Positions 26,781 through 35,740 of a DNA stretch of 64,000 bases are shown piece by piece. Origin of the DNA: an uncultured Alphaproteobacteria bacterium (GTDB lineage Bacteria > Pseudomonadota > Alphaproteobacteria > Caulobacterales > Hyphomonadaceae). The stretch covers positions 18,952 to 82,951 of the forward strand of contig CAIMMO010000002.1 in the NCBI GenBank assembly GCA_903842595.1, in the 5' to 3' direction. Under the pieces are notes generated by a model. That model had not been told where the DNA came from. It did no database searches and saw only the letters and a program-made list of their open reading frames with translations. Position 1 is the stretch's first letter; each line of letters opens with the position of its first letter. A program made the position numbers and the translations under genes.

Positions 26781-28145
26781 TCACAGATTTTCAGAGAGCT
26801 TTGTCGCATTCGCGTCAGGAAAGAATACCGCAATGCGGGTTCCGCCAGATTCGCGTGACGCGATCGTAAGGATTCCACGATGCAGTTCGGCAAAGGCGCG
26901 TACGACGGATAGCCCAAGTCCTGCGCCCTTCTGCTTCTTGCCGGCCTCACCCTGCTCGAACACACGTGACAGCCGCGTAAGCTCCTCCGGACTGATCCCG
27001 ACGCCCGTGTCCGACACGGAAAGCACAGACCCGCCCGGGACTTCCTCGGCAACAACGACGACTTCGCCCCCGGCCGGGGTGAACTTCAGGGCATTGGAGA
27101 TCAGGTTCAGCGCAATCTGGCGCACGGCTTTCGAGTCGGCGAACGCCTCGGCATCCTCCGGACCATCGCACACCAGCTCGACCCCCTTCCGGCGCGCCTC
27201 GTCCATCATGAACCGGACGGCGTCGTCCGCGAGGTCGGAAAGGCTCACGGTCTCGGGATAGATTTCGTACTTGCCTGCTTCGAGCCGGGCGAGGTCGAGA
27301 ACATCATCGACTATCAGGGTCAGGTTCCGCCCACCCTCGTGAATGAGCTCGGCATATTCCTGATACCGTTCAGGCAGCGGGCCAAACACACCGCTGCGCA
27401 TCATTTCGGCGAATCCCACGATCGCGTTCAGCGGCGTGCGCAGCTCGTGACTGGTCTGCGCGAAAAAAGTTGTGCGCGCTTCCAGCTGATCCTTCGCCGT
27501 CTCGGCCGCCTTTCGCGCTTCCAGCGCTGCTTGCGCAGCCTTGCGCAATCGGGTTTCCAACTGAGCTAGCCGGCTCGCGGCGTCCACATCGACTGGCGCA
27601 GCACGCTGCCGCTCCCGAGGCTCCCTGACGCGCAACGCTGCAATGATCGCCGTCGACGCGAGCAAGACGAGTCCCGCCGTTCCATAACTGGTTGTCAGGA
27701 TCGCTGCGTCATGCACATGCAGCCAGCTCCCGTTCGAACCAGCGACGACGGCGATTAACAAGCCAAGGATAGCAAAGCCTGCGATCTCGATCGTCAAGCG
27801 AACCCTGCCGGACAACCAGGCAACCGCAATCGCGACGCCATATATGACAATCAGTGCAGACACGCCGCCCGTGCTCGCCGCGCCCGCTGTTGCGAGGGCG
27901 ATCCAGAGCGCTGATTCAACTTCGATAGCCTGCGCTTCCGACGTGGAACCCCGCATGAAGGCGCCAGCGAGGGGCGGCAGAACCGCACACACGGACACAA
28001 GCGCGCTGAGCCAAATCGGCACGCCGAGCGCCAAACTCCATGCGCCAGCGATGGTTACCAGCCCAAGCCAGATCCCGCCCGCGCCTGTCACGGGCAGCAG
28101 CCCGCGACCAAGATACTGCTTGAAGGGTCGGTTCGCATGCCGCAT
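26781..28145 (-). CDS. Membrane sensor histidine kinase
   Basis: A 454-residue kinase. Residues 20-170 hold about six membrane helices with no large periplasmic loop, so it probably senses within the membrane or through them. A coiled-coil (190-225) leads to the HisKA domain with SHELRTPLNAI (phospho-acceptor His233). The ATPase domain has NLISNALKF, DTGVGIS, a FEQGE F-box and GAGLGLSVV. All catalytic boxes are intact. No response regulator lies beside it, so its partner is elsewhere. It is co-directional with the TIR gene, 91 bases downstream, and divergent from an exported protein gene. Confidence 0.9.
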   Translation of the reverse strand: MRHANRPFKQYLGRGLLPVTGAGGIWLGLVTIAGAWSLALGVPIWLSALVSVCAVLPPLAGAFMRGSTSEAQAIEVESALWIALATAGAASTGGVSALIVIYGVAIAVAWLSGRVRLTIEIAGFAILGLLIAVVAGSNGSWLHVHDAAILTTSYGTAGLVLLASTAIIAALRVREPRERQRAAPVDVDAASRLAQLETRLRKAAQAALEARKAAETAKDQLEARTTFFAQTSHELRTPLNAIVGFAEMMRSGVFGPLPERYQEYAELIHEGGRNLTLIVDDVLDLARLEAGKYEIYPETVSLSDLADDAVRFMMDEARRKGVELVCDGPEDAEAFADSKAVRQIALNLISNALKFTPAGGEVVVVAEEVPGGSVLSVSDTGVGISPEELTRLSRVFEQGEAGKKQKGAGLGLSVVRAFAELHRGILTIASRESGGTRIAVFFPDANATKLSENL

Positions 28146-28264
28146 CCTAACTCGTCATCAATGAATCCGGTCACAACCTCGGTAGGGTAAGCACATAGCG
28201 GGCCGCGGCTGCTCCAAGGCGTGGCCTGGGGGTCTCGAGTGTTAAGGATTGTCGGGAGGTTCCA

Positions 28265-29299
28265 TTGCGTAAGCGGACCAAACTTTGCGCTGTTGCGCTC
28301 GTAGTTGCAATCGCTGCTCCGCTGGCGATCAGCCAGGTGTCGCCTGAGGCTGCTCCAGCGGGCCGGCTCCTGCCGACCACGGCGGCGACCTATGCCGACT
28401 ATCAGGCCCGGGTCTCCGATATCATGACCAAGGAGCTCGGCGGCGCCGCCGATCTCGAAAAGGCGATCGACACGTTCGGCGCGCCGAACGTCGGCGAACT
28501 CTCGGCCGGCTGGATCTCATACTCGGGCATCCTCGCCGCCCAGCACCCTGACTTCGTCAAGGAAGTCCGCAACATCGACAACTACTATGGACGCGAGCGC
28601 CTTATGCTCGGCCTCGAGCGCGACCTCGGCTATGCCCGCACGCTGAAAGGCGGAGAGCAGGCGCTCCAGAACGTCCTCGCCGCCAACACGCGCGACACCA
28701 GCCGCCTGTCCAGCGCGGGCGCCTTCGTCAAGGAGCAGTCCTACAAGTTGCAGAAGGTCGGCTGGGGCAAGGAGCGGGTGAAGAATCCCGACGCGATCCT
28801 CAAGTCGATGAAGACCTCGACCCAGGCCTCCAAGCCGATCACCGACGCGGTCTCGAAACTCTTCGCCGGCCCTGATCTCGACGCGATGCTAACGACCATC
28901 GCCGTATCGCCGACCACCGCTGACAGCCTCTGGGACAAGTTCTCGGTCATCGCCGTCAACGCGCCCGGCAAGGCCCTCAGCAATGTCGCGCCGGTCGCCG
29001 TCGCCCAGCAGGACCTCAAGGTCGCGCCGCAGTTCAACGGCACGGCCAACCGCATGGTCACGCTGGCCGCGCTCCACGCGATCGACGCCGAAAAGACCAA
29101 TGGCGAGCAGGTGAAGGCAACCATGGCCGACCCGATGTCGCGCCAGTGCCTCGAAGAAGCGCAGCAGTATCTCTATGGCTGCGTCTCCACCGCCTACACC
29201 CGCTACGAGCTCACCTTCTGCCTCGCCCGGCACGGCCTGCGGTTCGAGAACGACAAGGTCCGCTCGATGGGCAGCTGCTTCGCCGAGATCTCGAAGTAG
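28265..29299 (+). CDS. Hypothetical exported protein, 344 aa
   Basis: An unrecognised protein with a Sec signal (residues 1-23, RKRTKLCAVALVVAIAAPLAISQ). The mature part is mostly helical, with a YADYQARVSDIMTKELGG start and four Cys near the C-terminus (RQCLEEAQQYLYGCVS, FCLARHG, MGSCFAEI) spaced for two disulfides in the periplasm. The start is a TTG preceded by GGGAGG at good spacing; no ATG is suitable. A strong terminator follows the stop. Confidence 0.7.
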   Translation: MRKRTKLCAVALVVAIAAPLAISQVSPEAAPAGRLLPTTAATYADYQARVSDIMTKELGGAADLEKAIDTFGAPNVGELSAGWISYSGILAAQHPDFVKEVRNIDNYYGRERLMLGLERDLGYARTLKGGEQALQNVLAANTRDTSRLSSAGAFVKEQSYKLQKVGWGKERVKNPDAILKSMKTSTQASKPITDAVSKLFAGPDLDAMLTTIAVSPTTADSLWDKFSVIAVNAPGKALSNVAPVAVAQQDLKVAPQFNGTANRMVTLAALHAIDAEKTNGEQVKATMADPMSRQCLEEAQQYLYGCVSTAYTRYELTFCLARHGLRFENDKVRSMGSCFAEISK

Positions 29300-29322
29300 T
29301 CTGACCTGCGCCGAACAAGAAG

Positions 29323-29355
29323 CCGCCCCGGTCGCACGGCCGGGGCGGTTTGCTT
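29323..29355 (+). terminator. Rho-independent terminator
   Basis: CCGCCCCGG (29323-29331) pairs perfectly with CCGGGGCGG (29340-29348) around an eight-base loop, followed by a T-rich tract TTTGCTTT. It lies 23 bases after the stop of the preceding exported-protein gene and should end that transcript. Confidence 0.8.
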
Positions 29356-29428
29356 TCGGGCCATGCGCAGCTCACGCTCGTCGAGAGAGCCAGTTGCCCT
29401 CCGGCGCCAAACACGCCATCTCCCCATC

Positions 29429-29848
29429 ATGACCGTCGCCGACCAAGCCGCCTCCCTGCGCGAAGATTTCGCCTTTCTCGATGAGTGGGAAGCGCGCTTC
29501 ACCCATCTCATCGACCTCGGCAAATCGCTTCCGCCGCTGAAGCCGGAGGAGTATTCCGAGGCCAACAAGGTACGCGGCTGCTCCAGCCAGGTCTGGCTCG
29601 TTGCCGAACCCTCGCCCGAAAATCCCGGCGCCATCTGCTTCCGCGGCGGCTCCGACGCGATGATTGTCGCCGGCCTCGTCGCCATGCTGCTGCACCTGTT
29701 CTCCGACCAGCGGCCCGAGGACATCCTTGCCTTCGACGCCCCGGCCTTCATGCGCGAGATCGGCATCGCCGACGCCCTCACGCCGCAACGCTCCAACGGC
29801 CTCGCCTCCATGCTCCAGCGCATCCGCGCGCACGCGGGCGAAGCGTAG
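29429..29848 (+). CDS. sufE: SufE family Fe-S cluster sulfur-transfer protein
   Basis: A 139-residue SufE-fold protein. SufE accepts persulfide sulfur from the cysteine desulfurase SufS for Fe-S assembly. The active Cys is Cys51 in KVRGCSSQVW, the family signature, and the protein has normal SufE length. The ATG at 29429 starts the conserved fold; a longer in-frame start at 29363 would add 22 unconserved residues. No other suf gene lies nearby. Confidence 0.9.
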   Translation: MTVADQAASLREDFAFLDEWEARFTHLIDLGKSLPPLKPEEYSEANKVRGCSSQVWLVAEPSPENPGAICFRGGSDAMIVAGLVAMLLHLFSDQRPEDILAFDAPAFMREIGIADALTPQRSNGLASMLQRIRAHAGEA

Positions 29849-29985
29849 GATCGAACAGTGCCAACGCGCGCTCCCCCCACCCAACATAAGCATCCGCGAG
29901 CAGCGACCAGGTATCCACGCACAGCCCCGCACCAACCGCTGCGTCCGATGGCCGATCTTCGTGCGCGTCCAGTCCAGGAAACGCA

Positions 29986-30060
29986 CCGCTCCTGCACCGC
30001 GCGGCACAGATACGCCACCGTCGACCGGTCGCGCCCCATCGCCCCCGCCACGCGCGCAGC
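29986..30060 (-). other. Possible remnant of a DnaA-type helix-turn-helix gene
   Basis: On the minus strand a short frame after a TGA at 30061-30063 reads ARVAGAMGRDRSTVAYLCR and then AVQER. The GRDRSTVAY core looks like the DNA-contacting helix of DnaA domain IV and of small alphaproteobacterial DnaA-like HTH proteins. The similarity is lost on both sides in every frame, so at most a decayed fragment remains. Chance resemblance cannot be excluded. Confidence 0.2.
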
Positions 30061-30091
30061 TCATCCGGATCTCCGGACGAAGCCTGTCCCC

Positions 30092-30331
30092 CTACCGCAA
30101 CGCGTCCAGGATCGACACCGCGCACCCTCCGCAGACCAGCGTGAAGAACGCTTCCAGGGCCGGCACCTTGAACTTCATCGTGTTGCCGCCGACCCAGATC
30201 AGCCCGGCAACCGCCGCCGCCATCACCCACGGCCCGACCACATAGCCCAGCGAATACTGCAGCCGCCCGAACGCCGAGTAATACCCCTCGAACCGGAACA
30301 GGGAGGCGACGCCCAGCACCGCCGCCGACAT
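30092..30331 (-). CDS. Hypothetical small membrane protein, 79 aa
   Basis: Unrecognised. The sequence has a hydrophobic N-terminus (MSAAVLGVASLF), a polar Tyr-rich stretch (RFEGYYSAFGRLQYSLGY), a clear membrane helix (WVMAAAVAGLIWVGG) and a Cys-containing hydrophobic end (FFTLVCGGCAVSILDAL). In-frame hydrophobic codons extend a few residues upstream of the ATG to a stop, without a better start codon, and no clear ribosome site is seen. It is divergent from pstS. Confidence 0.55.
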   Translation of the reverse strand: MSAAVLGVASLFRFEGYYSAFGRLQYSLGYVVGPWVMAAAVAGLIWVGGNTMKFKVPALEAFFTLVCGGCAVSILDALR

Positions 30332-30516
30332 CAGGATGGCGAAACCGCAGAGAAACCTTCAAGCGAATCCATAGGAACCCCCGAGCCTTTTGCGGTTGCT
30401 AAAACGTGGCCGCGCCCGCCTCAGCCCTCCACCCGCGTCGGCGATACGCTGTGCGGCAGTTGCCTGAATCCCCGTCAATTTCGGTCGGTCCCGTCGCCGC
30501 GAACCTTCGCCCCGAC

Positions 30517-30536
30517 AACCGTCACAAATGCTTCGC
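30517..30536 (+). promoter_or_regulatory. Weak PHO-box-like element upstream of pstS
   Basis: The stretch AACCGTCACAAATGCTTCGC holds one half-site close to the PhoB consensus (CCGTCAC against CTGTCAC), an AAAT spacer, and a poor second half. It lies 64 bases upstream of the pstS start, a position where PhoB sites occur. The match is weak and offered only as a candidate. Confidence 0.25.
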
Positions 30537-30599
30537 AGAATGGGTGATAGAGCCATCTCGTTACCGCGCGCTGGCCAGAAGGCCCAGGGAGCCCCGTAC

Positions 30600-31646
30600 G
30601 TGCTGATCCAGCTCGCCCGCAGCCTCGTCACAGCGCTGGCCGCGACGGCTCTTGTCGTGGCGCCAGCCCTGGCGCAGGACATCACCGGCGCCGGCGCCAC
30701 CTTCCCTGCGCCGATATATTCTAGCTGGGGCGAGGACTACGCGAAAGCAGGCGGCTCGCGCCTCAACTACCAGGCCCTCGGCTCCGGCGCGGGCGTCACC
30801 CAGATCATAAACCGCACGGTCGATTTCGGCGCCTCGGACTCCCCCGTCGCACCCGAACGGCTGGAGAAGGAACAGCTCCTCCAGTTCCCCGCCGTGATCG
30901 GCGCCGTCGTTGTGATCGTGAACGTGCCCGGCGTAGACGGTACGAAGATCAAGCTCACCGGCAACGTGCTTGGCGAGATCTATGTCGGCCGCATCCGCCT
31001 CTGGGACGATCCGAAAATCACCGCCCTCAACCCCGCGCTGAAGCTTCCAAAGATTCCGATCTCGCCAGCCTATCGCGCGGATTCTTCCGGCACCACCAGC
31101 ATCTTCACCAAATACCTCTCGAGCGTGTCGCCCCTCTTCAAGGAGCGCACCGGCGCCGGCAACTCCGTCGCATGGCGCACGGGCCTTGGCGCTCCTGGCA
31201 ACGCAGGCGTCGCCGCCGCCGTGAAGAACATAAAGGGCGGCATCGGCTATGTCGAATTCGCCTACGCCGCCGAGAACGGCATGCAGGCGCTTCAGCTCGC
31301 CAACGGCTCGGGTAAGTTCGTGACGCCCACCGTACCCGGCTTCCTCCAAGCCGCAGAACAGGCCGACTGGGACAACGCCAAGAACATGGCCGCCACCATG
31401 CTCAACATGCCCGGCGACAATTCCTGGCCCATCGTCTCGGCCACTTACATCCTCGTCCCGCGCAACCCAAAGGACCCAGCCCGCACCCAGAGCGTGCTGA
31501 AATACGTCGACTGGTCCTTCCGCAATGGCGCAGCCACCGCCGACCGCCTTCACTACATCATGCTGCCCACCGCCGTGCAGAACCGCGTCCGCGCGCAGTG
31601 GGCCACACTCGCTCCCGCGGGCAAGCCGCTCTGGCCGGCAAACTGA
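30600..31646 (+). CDS. pstS: Phosphate ABC transporter, periplasmic phosphate-binding protein
   Basis: A 348-residue protein with a Sec signal cleaved after APALA (residue 25). The mature N-terminus DITGAGATFPAPIY and the LGSGAGVTQI, DFGASDSPV and RADSSGTTSIFTKYL segments are the PstS phosphate-binding loops. The GTG at 30600 is preferred because AGGGAG lies ten bases upstream and it directly starts the signal peptide; an ATG at 30528 would add 24 unconserved residues. First gene of pstSCAB; induction by low phosphate is known for the family. Confidence 0.92.
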   Translation: MLIQLARSLVTALAATALVVAPALAQDITGAGATFPAPIYSSWGEDYAKAGGSRLNYQALGSGAGVTQIINRTVDFGASDSPVAPERLEKEQLLQFPAVIGAVVVIVNVPGVDGTKIKLTGNVLGEIYVGRIRLWDDPKITALNPALKLPKIPISPAYRADSSGTTSIFTKYLSSVSPLFKERTGAGNSVAWRTGLGAPGNAGVAAAVKNIKGGIGYVEFAYAAENGMQALQLANGSGKFVTPTVPGFLQAAEQADWDNAKNMAATMLNMPGDNSWPIVSATYILVPRNPKDPARTQSVLKYVDWSFRNGAATADRLHYIMLPTAVQNRVRAQWATLAPAGKPLWPAN

Positions 31647-31653
31647 GGTTCCC

Positions 31654-32616
31654 ATGAGCACCCCGGCCACACCGGCAATCGGCGCCCGCAAGATCCACCC
31701 CGCCGACACCACCTTCCGCCTCAGCCTTCACGCGGCCGGAGCCGTCGTGGTGATCGTGCTGCTCTCCATCCTCGCCATCATGTTCATGGGCGGCAAGCTC
31801 GCCTTCGACACGTTCGGCCTCGGCTTCATCTGGGGCACGGAGTGGAACCCCGTCACGCAGATCTACGGCGCGCTGCCCGCCATCACCGGCACGCTGGTCA
31901 CCGCCATCCTCGCGCTCTGCATCGCCTGGCCCATCGGCTTCGGCATCGCCTTCTTCCTAACCGAGACCTGCCCCGAAAAACTCCGCACGCCCCTCGGCGT
32001 CGCCATCGAACTCCTCGCGGCCGTGCCCTCCATCGTCTACGGCATGTGGGGCTTCTTCGTGCTCGCCCCCTTCATGTCGGAATATGTCCAGCCCTGGCTC
32101 ACCAGCACCTTCCTCTGGATCCCGCCCATCGGCGACAGCTTCTTCTGGTTCACCGCGCCCCCCATCGGCGTCGGTATGCTCACAGCCGCGCTGATCCTCG
32201 CCGTCATGATCCTGCCCTTCATCGCCGCCACCACGCGCGACGTGCTGCTCTCAACGCCGCAGCTCCTGAAGGATGGCGCATACGCCATGGGCGCAACCCG
32301 CTGGGAGGCGCTCACCGGCGTCGTCATCCCCGCCGTGCGCGGCTCGCTCTTCGGCGCCGTCTTCCTCGGCCTCGGCCGGGCGCTCGGCGAAACCATGGCC
32401 GTCGTCTTCGTAATCGGCAACGCGATCCGCATGCCCGACAGCCTCATGGCGCCCTCGGCCACCATCGCCTCCGTTGTCGCCAACAACTTCCCCGAAGCCG
32501 AACCCGGCACGCTAGATCTTGCCGTTCTGCTCGCCCTCGGCTTCATCCTCTTCGTCGTATCCTTCGGTGTCCTCGCCGTCGCCCGCCTCCTCCTCCGCCA
32601 GGAGCGCATGTCGTGA
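31654..32616 (+). CDS. pstC: Phosphate ABC transporter permease PstC
   Basis: A 320-residue inner-membrane permease with about six helices. The EAA-type cytoplasmic loop reads DGAYAMGATRWEALTGVVIP, where PstB docks. Family motifs AAVPSIVYGMWGFFVLAP and LGRALGETMAV are present. It starts seven bases after pstS and its TGA overlaps the GTG of pstA by four bases, so the two permease subunits are translationally coupled. It forms the transmembrane channel with PstA. Confidence 0.92.
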   Translation: MSTPATPAIGARKIHPADTTFRLSLHAAGAVVVIVLLSILAIMFMGGKLAFDTFGLGFIWGTEWNPVTQIYGALPAITGTLVTAILALCIAWPIGFGIAFFLTETCPEKLRTPLGVAIELLAAVPSIVYGMWGFFVLAPFMSEYVQPWLTSTFLWIPPIGDSFFWFTAPPIGVGMLTAALILAVMILPFIAATTRDVLLSTPQLLKDGAYAMGATRWEALTGVVIPAVRGSLFGAVFLGLGRALGETMAVVFVIGNAIRMPDSLMAPSATIASVVANNFPEAEPGTLDLAVLLALGFILFVVSFGVLAVARLLLRQERMS

Positions 32617-33485
32617 AACAGCTCACCGCCGCCACCCGCGCCCGCTACTTCCGTCGCCAGCTCGTCAACCGCGTCATGGGCGGCCTCTGCATCGCCGCCG
32701 CGGGCGTCGGCCTCATCCTGCTCGCGCTCATCCTCTGGATGCTGTTCTCGAACGGCCTCGCGGGCCTCACGCTCGACACCTTCACCAAGCCGATGTCCCA
32801 GCCAGGCTCTGGCGGCGGCCTTGCCAACGCGATCATCGGCTCTCTGCTGCAGGTCGGCGTCGGGGCGATGATCGGCGCGCCACTTGGAATGATGGTTGGC
32901 GTCTATCTCTCCGAAGTCGGCAAGGAGTCGCGCTTCGCCTCCATCGTCCGCTTCGTGAACGACATCCTGCTGTCCGCCCCCTCCGTTCTGATAGGCCTAT
33001 TCGTATACCAGATCGCTGTCCTGCCCTTCGGCGGCTTCTCAGGCGTCGCCGGATCGATCGCCCTCGCCCTCATCGCCATGCCCATCGTCGCCCGGACCAC
33101 CGAAGACATCCTGCGCCTCGTGCCCCAGGCCTATCGCGATGGCGCCATCGCACTCGGCAGCCGCGAGAACGAGGTGGTGGGCAAGGTCGTGCTCCCCGCA
33201 GCCTTCGGCGGCATCCTCACCGGCATCCTTCTCGCCATCGCGCGCATCGCGGGCGAGACCGCGCCGCTGCTCTTCACTTCCCTCGGCAACGACATCTGGT
33301 CAACCGACATGACCCAGCCCATGGCCAGCCTGCCGATGGCAATCGTGCGCTATTCTAACACCCCCTATCCCGAATGGGTCGCACTCGCCTGGACCGGCGC
33401 CATGCTGATCACTGTGGGCGTTCTTGTCCTCAACATTGCGTCACGCTTCTCCTACGCGGCCGTCGCGGGAAAGCAGGGGGGCTGA
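32613..33485 (+). CDS. pstA: Phosphate ABC transporter permease PstA
   Basis: A 290-residue permease partner of PstC with about six helices. Conserved blocks are [16 protein letters not shown], the coupling loop [19 protein letters not shown] and [13 protein letters not shown]. The GTG start overlaps the pstC stop (GTGA) and fits the N-terminus of PstA, so the long in-frame extension upstream within pstC is a shadow. One base separates its stop from the pstB start. Confidence 0.92.
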   Translation: MKQLTAATRARYFRRQLVNRVMGGLCIAAAGVGLILLALILWMLFSNGLAGLTLDTFTKPMSQPGSGGGLANAIIGSLLQVGVGAMIGAPLGMMVGVYLSEVGKESRFASIVRFVNDILLSAPSVLIGLFVYQIAVLPFGGFSGVAGSIALALIAMPIVARTTEDILRLVPQAYRDGAIALGSRENEVVGKVVLPAAFGGILTGILLAIARIAGETAPLLFTSLGNDIWSTDMTQPMASLPMAIVRYSNTPYPEWVALAWTGAMLITVGVLVLNIASRFSYAAVAGKQGG

Positions 33486-33486
33486 T

Positions 33487-34347
33487 ATGGTCGCCGGCAT
33501 GACAATCGACACACAGCAGCCCGCCGCACGCACGCCGCGCACCACGCCCATGGCCGCGCCCACAGTTACCGCAACAAGCGCCGCAGCCGCCCCCACACTT
33601 ATCCGCCTCGAACACATTAACGCCTTCTATGGCCAGAAGCAGGCGCTGTTCGACGTCAATCTCGACATCCCCGACAACACCGTCACCGCCTTCATCGGCG
33701 CCTCAGGCTGTGGCAAGTCCACCCTGCTGCGCTGCCTAAACCGCATGAACGACACCATCCCCAGCGCGCGCGTCGAGGGCGCGATCCGGATGGATGGCAC
33801 GGACATCAACTCGCCCGCGATCGACCCCGTGCAGGTCCGCACCCGCATCGGCATGGTGTTCCAGAAACCAAACCCGTTCCCGATGTCGATCTACGACAAC
33901 ATCGCCTACGGTCCCCGAACCCACAAACTCCATGGCTCGAAAGCCGACCTCGACGAACTCGTCGAGAAGTCGCTGCGTCGCGCTGCACTCTGGGACGAAG
34001 TGAAGGACCGCCTCAACAAGTCAGGCCTTGGCCTGTCCGGCGGCCAGCAGCAACGCCTCGTCATCGCAAGAACGCTCGCCGTATCGCCTGCGGTCATCCT
34101 GATGGACGAACCCTGCTCTGCGCTTGACCCCATCGCCACCGCCCACATCGAGGCGCTGATTGATCAGCTGCGCGAGCATACCTGCATCGTGATCGTCACC
34201 CACTCAATGGCACAGGCCGCTCGCGTCTCGCAACGCACCGCCTTCTTCCACATGGGCAAGCTGATCGAGTCCGGCCCCACCGACCAGATCTTCACCATGC
34301 CGAAGCTCGACCAGACCCAGGACTACATCACCGGCCGCTTCGGCTGA
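33487..34347 (+). CDS. pstB: Phosphate ABC transporter ATP-binding protein PstB
   Basis: A 286-residue ATPase that drives phosphate import. After about 36 Ala/Thr/Pro-rich residues, longer than in most PstB proteins, the cassette begins [16 protein letters not shown]. Walker A is GASGCGKST, the Q-loop [10 protein letters not shown], the signature LSGGQQQR, Walker [13 protein letters not shown] and the switch VTHSM. Met5 would be an alternative start. The usual downstream phoU, phoB or phoR genes are not present here. Confidence 0.93.
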   Translation: MVAGMTIDTQQPAARTPRTTPMAAPTVTATSAAAAPTLIRLEHINAFYGQKQALFDVNLDIPDNTVTAFIGASGCGKSTLLRCLNRMNDTIPSARVEGAIRMDGTDINSPAIDPVQVRTRIGMVFQKPNPFPMSIYDNIAYGPRTHKLHGSKADLDELVEKSLRRAALWDEVKDRLNKSGLGLSGGQQQRLVIARTLAVSPAVILMDEPCSALDPIATAHIEALIDQLREHTCIVIVTHSMAQAARVSQRTAFFHMGKLIESGPTDQIFTMPKLDQTQDYITGRFG

Positions 34348-34376
34348 TCGGGCTCCGACGATACCCCCCCCCTGTC

Positions 34377-34420
34377 GTGCTTCGCTCGCCACTTGCGTTG
34401 CAAGTAAGAGGGGCAAGCAC
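34377..34420 (+). terminator. Compound stem-loop downstream of pstB
   Basis: GTGCTT (34377-34382) pairs with AAGCAC (34415-34420), and inside it ACTTGC (34391-34396) pairs with GCAAGT (34400-34405) around a three-base loop. No T-tract follows, so it is more likely an RNA 3'-end stabiliser or weak terminator than a strong intrinsic terminator. It begins 30 bases after the pstB stop. Confidence 0.4.
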
Positions 34421-34765
34421 CGCTCTGCTCTCTACCTGAGGCTTAACGCGGCTGGGGGAGCGATGACCGTTCCAACACGTTGAAACACCGGCGCACGTGT
34501 TGCCCACATCGCGAGCGGCGGCCCCAGAGCGCGCCGGTCGAACCACGAGGGCGTGCTCACAAAGGCTCGCGAACGGCCCACGATCCCCCGACTGTTCCTT
34601 GCCAACCGCTTACTGCCTCAGCGCCCCGCGCGTCTGAGCACGCAGCGCCATACCTACCCCACACCGCGGGTCGGCAGCCAGCTGACCCTCGGTTGCAGTC
34701 CGCCCCCGCCCCACCGCGACGCTGGTTCCACAGTCCTGCAATCTGCTCATCCTGCGGCACGCTTG

Positions 34766-34779
34766 TTGATCCCGGTCAA
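34766..34779. promoter_or_regulatory. FNR/FixK-type box upstream of the universal stress protein gene
   Basis: TTGAT-CCCG-GTCAA matches the anaerobox TTGATnnnnATCAA at nine of ten fixed positions. If it acts as a class II site centred near -41.5, transcription would start near 34814, with TAGGCT (34801-34806) near the -10 position, leaving a short leader with AGGAGG at 34819-34824 before the GTG at 34833. Low-oxygen control of Usp genes by FNR/FixK regulators is known in Proteobacteria. Confidence 0.55.
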
Positions 34780-34832
34780 CCGGCGATCGAAGCGCCAGGC
34801 TAGGCTGGGGCCTGCAGTAGGAGGAACGCTCC

Positions 34833-35666
34833 GTGAGCTACCGCAACATTATCGTTCTCGTTGATGAAACAGCGACATCGGCCCCACGCATCGCCGCCGC
34901 CGCAGACCTCGCCGCACGTTTCGGCGCCTCTCTCACCGGCATGTTCCTGAAGTCCGGACACATACCCGCTTTCGTTGTCGGCGACGCCTTCACCGCCGTC
35001 ACAACCGTGCAAGCCTATGTCGAGGAACGGGACAAGACGATCAGTCTCGCGAGCGCCAAGGCGCGCAAGGCCTTTGAAGACGCAGCCGCCGGCGGCGGTA
35101 TTCGCCATCACTGGATCGAGGTCGATGGTGATGACGAACAGGCCATCCTGACTGCAGTGCGGCGGTTCGACCTGACAGTCTTCCCGCACGAGGCCACGTC
35201 CAGTTTCGGCACGCAGGCCATCAGCGCGGCGACGATAGGCATCGGCTCAGGCGCCCCGCTTCTGATCCTTCCCGAACGCGGCTATCCTGTGCCGTTCGGA
35301 GCAAAGGTTCTCGTTGCCTGGAAGGAGACCCGGGAATCCGCACGCGCGGTTCGCGACGCCATGCCCTTCCTGTCGGCTGCCAGCGAAGTCCATTTCCTTT
35401 GCGTCGCCCCCGACGCCGAACCGGATTTCGACAACCTGCAGCGGCAGTATCTCGCCGCTCATGGCTGCACCAACGTCCACATGCACATCGACAGGAACAC
35501 CGACCAGCCCGTTGCAAACGCGATCCAGCGTCATGCCGGCAAGGTCGGCGCAGACCTCGTGGTCCTCGGCCTCTACGGACATTCGCGCATGCGCGAACTG
35601 CTGCTGGGCGGTGTCAGCCGCGACATGCTGGGGTCCATTCACCTGCCGCTTCTGGTGTCCCACTAA
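34833..35666 (+). CDS. Tandem-domain universal stress protein
   Basis: A 277-residue protein with two Usp domains. The first begins SYRNIIVLVDETATS and has lost a clear nucleotide loop; the second begins VLVAWKETRESARAV and ends with GLYGHSRMRELLLGGVSRDML, close to the G-2X-G-9X-G nucleotide-binding signature. Such double Usp proteins are typical of stress and low-oxygen responses. The GTG start has AGGAGG eight bases upstream. An FNR-like box sits 60 bases ahead, and a small zinc-ribbon gene follows after 74 bases. Confidence 0.88.
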   Translation: MSYRNIIVLVDETATSAPRIAAAADLAARFGASLTGMFLKSGHIPAFVVGDAFTAVTTVQAYVEERDKTISLASAKARKAFEDAAAGGGIRHHWIEVDGDDEQAILTAVRRFDLTVFPHEATSSFGTQAISAATIGIGSGAPLLILPERGYPVPFGAKVLVAWKETRESARAVRDAMPFLSAASEVHFLCVAPDAEPDFDNLQRQYLAAHGCTNVHMHIDRNTDQPVANAIQRHAGKVGADLVVLGLYGHSRMRELLLGGVSRDMLGSIHLPLLVSH

Positions 35667-35740
35667 CGCTTGACGGCCCGCGCGCGCCGGCTGCAGATGC
35701 GGCTCCCGCCCGGAACGCATGCCACCAAGGAACCAGCCCA

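Larger units (their letters stand above)
34348..34832. other. Gene-free interval between pstB and the stress-protein gene
   Basis: I see no convincing gene in these 485 bases. They hold a compound stem-loop just after pstB (34377-34420), a seven-base inverted repeat AACACGT/ACGTGTT at 34474-34501, and an FNR-like box near the right end. The rest looks like non-coding sequence with short chance frames. Confidence 0.5.

Noticed and set aside
29858..30547. 229-codon plus-strand frame between sufE and pstS
   Set aside because: It is rich in Arg, Pro, Thr and His without any domain, and it overlaps the more protein-like small membrane gene on the minus strand.
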